DNA of 7,818 nucleotides. Source: Acidobacteriaceae bacterium. Lineage in GTDB: Bacteria; Acidobacteriota; Terriglobia; Terriglobales; Acidobacteriaceae. Position 1 is the first letter of the stretch. Each line of letters opens with the position of its first letter. Below the pieces are notes generated by a model. The model was given only the letters and a program-made list of their open reading frames with translations, ran no database searches and had not been told where the DNA came from. A program made the translations under genes and the position numbers. The stretch is from contig PMOF01000250.1 in the NCBI GenBank assembly GCA_003162495.1, positions 8,208-16,025 on the forward strand, read 5' to 3'. Below, one piece after another: positions 6,255-7,818 of this stretch.

Positions 6255-7511
6255 ATGGCACTGGCAAACTTGGAGATTCTTCGGGCCAAAACGAAAGAAA
6301 AAGCATACCGAATGAGCGATGGGCGCGGTTTGTATCTCTGGATCACGCCGACTGGTGGCAAACTCTGGCGATGGGCGTACCACTTCGGTGGCAAGGAAAA
6401 GCTCATGACCTTTGGCAGGTATCCGGACGTTCCCCTGGCTCTGGCAAGAGAACGCCACTTCGAAGCGCGCAAACTCCTGGCCACAGCCATTGACCCGATG
6501 GCAAAGCGCAAGATTGAGAAGGCTGCGCGAATGGCCCCGAGCGCCAATCCCTTTAAGAGCATCGCTGCCAAATGGGTGAAACACTGGCAGTGTGGGAAAA
6601 GCTCGCGTCATGTCGAGTATGTAAAGCGCCGCATCGAGGCCGATATTCTACCCCACCTTGGGGCACGCCCGATTGCGGAGATCGAAGCGCCTGAGTTAGT
6701 GGCCATGACCATGGCAATTGAGCAGCGCGGCGCGCGGGACATTGCCAAGCGCGCTCTGGAGACGACGGGGCAAGTGTTTCGCTTTGCCATTGCTCACGGA
6801 TACACAAGACGAAATCCGGCAAGCGAGATCCGCCCCAGCGACATTTTGAAATCTACTCGCAAAGTGAACTATGCCCGGATCGATGCAAAGGAATTGCCGC
6901 AACTCCTCAAAGCAATTGAGGTCTATCAGGGCACGCCGATAACCCGGCTGGCTATCAAGCTGATCGCCCTTACTTTTGTGCGCACCAGTGAATTGATTGG
7001 AGCGAAGTGGGCAGAGATCGACCTTGAGGGCGCCCGGTGGGATATTCCTCCAGAACGGATGAAAATGCGCACTCCACACATTGTTCCATTGGCTGCGCAA
7101 GCAATCGAAGTTTTGGAAATGCTGCGCACATTGACCGGGAAGAGTGAGTGGCTGTTTCCCGGCGATCGAAATGCCAGACGGTCCATGAGCAACAACACAA
7201 TTTTGAAGGCACTGGAACGCATGGGCTACAAGGGCAGAATGACGGGCCATGGATTTCGCGGACTGGCGTCCACCGTGTTACACGAAAAGGGCTACGCGCA
7301 TGAACACATTGAATTGCAGCTCGCCCACGCCCCCCGCAACGCCGTAAGCGCCGCCTACAACCACGCACTCTACCTGGAGCCACGCGCCAAAATGATGCAG
7401 GATTGGGCGGACTTTTTGGAGTCCACACTGCGCGGCGGGAAAGTAATACAGTTCCGTCAACCAGAAGGCATGGCGCGCCAGACGGCTCCAGTGGTGGCTA
7501 TGGAATCGTGA
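6255..7511 (+). CDS. int: P4-like tyrosine recombinase/integrase with DUF4102 arm-binding domain
   Basis: This 418-residue site-specific recombinase integrates and excises a mobile element. Residues 3-85 form the DUF4102-type arm-DNA-binding domain (DGRGLYLWITPTGGKLWRWAY, then FGRYPDVPLALAR). A helical core-binding domain spans about 100-190 (AAKWVKHW to HGYTRRNPA). The catalytic domain spans about 205-380. All catalytic residues are present: Arg243 (FVRTSELIGAKW), Lys270 (MKMRT), His332 and Arg335 (TGHGFRGLAST), His358 (LQLAHAP) and the nucleophile Tyr368 (SAAYNHALY), so the enzyme appears intact. A 45-residue tail follows. The start at 6255 is set by GGAGG seven bases upstream; the frame stays open back to 6132, but that extension only translates the G-run repeats and gives atypical sequence. 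It follows tRNA-Ser in the same direction, the usual arrangement for an element using that tRNA as attachment site. Its DNA is visibly less GC-rich than the genes to the left, consistent with transfer. Confidence 0.95.
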   Translation: MALANLEILRAKTKEKAYRMSDGRGLYLWITPTGGKLWRWAYHFGGKEKLMTFGRYPDVPLALARERHFEARKLLATAIDPMAKRKIEKAARMAPSANPFKSIAAKWVKHWQCGKSSRHVEYVKRRIEADILPHLGARPIAEIEAPELVAMTMAIEQRGARDIAKRALETTGQVFRFAIAHGYTRRNPASEIRPSDILKSTRKVNYARIDAKELPQLLKAIEVYQGTPITRLAIKLIALTFVRTSELIGAKWAEIDLEGARWDIPPERMKMRTPHIVPLAAQAIEVLEMLRTLTGKSEWLFPGDRNARRSMSNNTILKALERMGYKGRMTGHGFRGLASTVLHEKGYAHEHIELQLAHAPRNAVSAAYNHALYLEPRAKMMQDWADFLESTLRGGKVIQFRQPEGMARQTAPVVAMES

Positions 7512-7818
7512 GCGGATCCAACATGATCGGGGGAATTTCGGAGGCGGCGCGGCTTAGCACTCCAGATTCGTTGTCACGAGAGTGATTACCTTACTCTGAG
7601 GATTGCACGGAACCTTTGTGGTGAATTATGGACGACTTTTCCTGTTGACGTATCCAGAGGTTTGATGCAGACTGTGTTCAGCTTGGTTTGAATGGGAAGC
7701 AAGAGATGCCCGACGACCGGGCTTCTTCCAGCTTTGTTCGGACCAGCCGGAAGTACTATAATCGCCCTCAACACCCGGTAAGGCCCGCAACACCAGCACC
7801 GCCCTTCGTAGCACCCCC
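7512..7818. other. Region after the integrase with no convincing gene
   Basis: These 307 bases hold only short open frames on both strands, none with both a ribosome binding site and recognisable protein features. A 20-codon plus-strand frame (MIGGISEAARL..., ATG near 7524) starts just after the integrase stop but has only a poor upstream GGA. A minus-strand frame of 62 codons (7774-7586) has no recognisable content. A 5-bp GC hairpin (GCCCG/CGGGC, 7708-7722) is followed by TTCTTCC rather than a true T-tract, so it is at best a weak terminator for int. No second copy of the tRNA 3' end is present. Confidence 0.5.
7734..7762 (+). promoter_or_regulatory. Candidate sigma70 promoter reading out of the window
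   Basis: A perfect TATAAT -10 (7757-7762) is preceded after exactly 17 bases by TTGTTC (7734-7739), which keeps the TTG core of the -35. Transcription would begin near 7769 and run right, into what is probably the first cargo or control gene of the element, outside the window. Confidence 0.4.

Noticed and set aside
6021..6611. 196-codon minus-strand frame covering the integrase leader and 5' end
   Set aside because: It overlaps the tRNA 3' end and the integrase in antisense, ends in the artefact peptide GIRTHGTR, and includes translated C-runs (KYPP repeats) from the G-run motifs.
7708..7722. GCCCG/CGGGC hairpin as the integrase terminator
   Set aside because: The stem is only 5 bp, lies about 200 bases after the stop codon and is followed by TTCTTCC rather than a T-tract.
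7586..7814. Two overlapping 62-codon minus-strand frames at the right edge
   Set aside because: No ribosome binding site, domain or conserved motif could be seen, and they overlap each other in different frames.
1..7818. CRISPR array, toxin-antitoxin or other defence module
   Set aside because: No regularly spaced repeat-spacer pattern and no pair of small co-directional genes with recognisable features was seen on either strand.

Overview
The window is GC-rich, mostly chromosomal DNA from a Gram-negative bacterium. The PagL-like outer-membrane barrel points to an outer membrane. Together with a stand-alone glutamate formimidoyltransferase, a YebC protein and a Tat-exported family 2 glycoside hydrolase, it suggests an Acidobacteriota (Terriglobia-type) soil organism. 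That placement is inference from gene content and style; no rRNA or other marker is present.

From 1 to about 5800 every gene is on the minus strand. Read in the direction of transcription they are: a Tat-exported GH2 beta-galactosidase-like enzyme (5761-3230), a YebC/PmpR-family protein (3158-2412) followed by an intrinsic terminator, a PagL-like acyloxyacyl hydrolase barrel (2341-1589), glutamate formimidoyltransferase FtcD (1555-626, 33 bases after the barrel gene), and the 5' part of a secreted protein of unknown function running off the left edge (461-1). These genes share no obvious pathway: polysaccharide breakdown, translation or gene-expression control, lipid A or outer-membrane modification, and histidine catabolism.

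At 5971 the strand changes. A complete tRNA-Ser(GGA) with encoded CCA is followed by a 194-base AT-richer leader and then a P4-like tyrosine recombinase with an N-terminal DUF4102 arm-binding domain (6255-7511). This is the standard layout of the left end of an integrative element inserted at the 3' end of a tRNA gene. The cargo and the other attachment site lie beyond the window. The leader is the most structured DNA here: helically phased GTCCA repeats, a 7-bp inverted repeat inside a candidate promoter, and three G-run/TA repeats just before the integrase ribosome binding site. After the integrase, 307 bases hold no convincing gene but do hold a candidate sigma70 promoter pointing out of the window.

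I see no CRISPR array, defence system or new multi-gene system in this window. The integrase leader and the barrel enzyme's missing catalytic glutamate are the points most worth checking.
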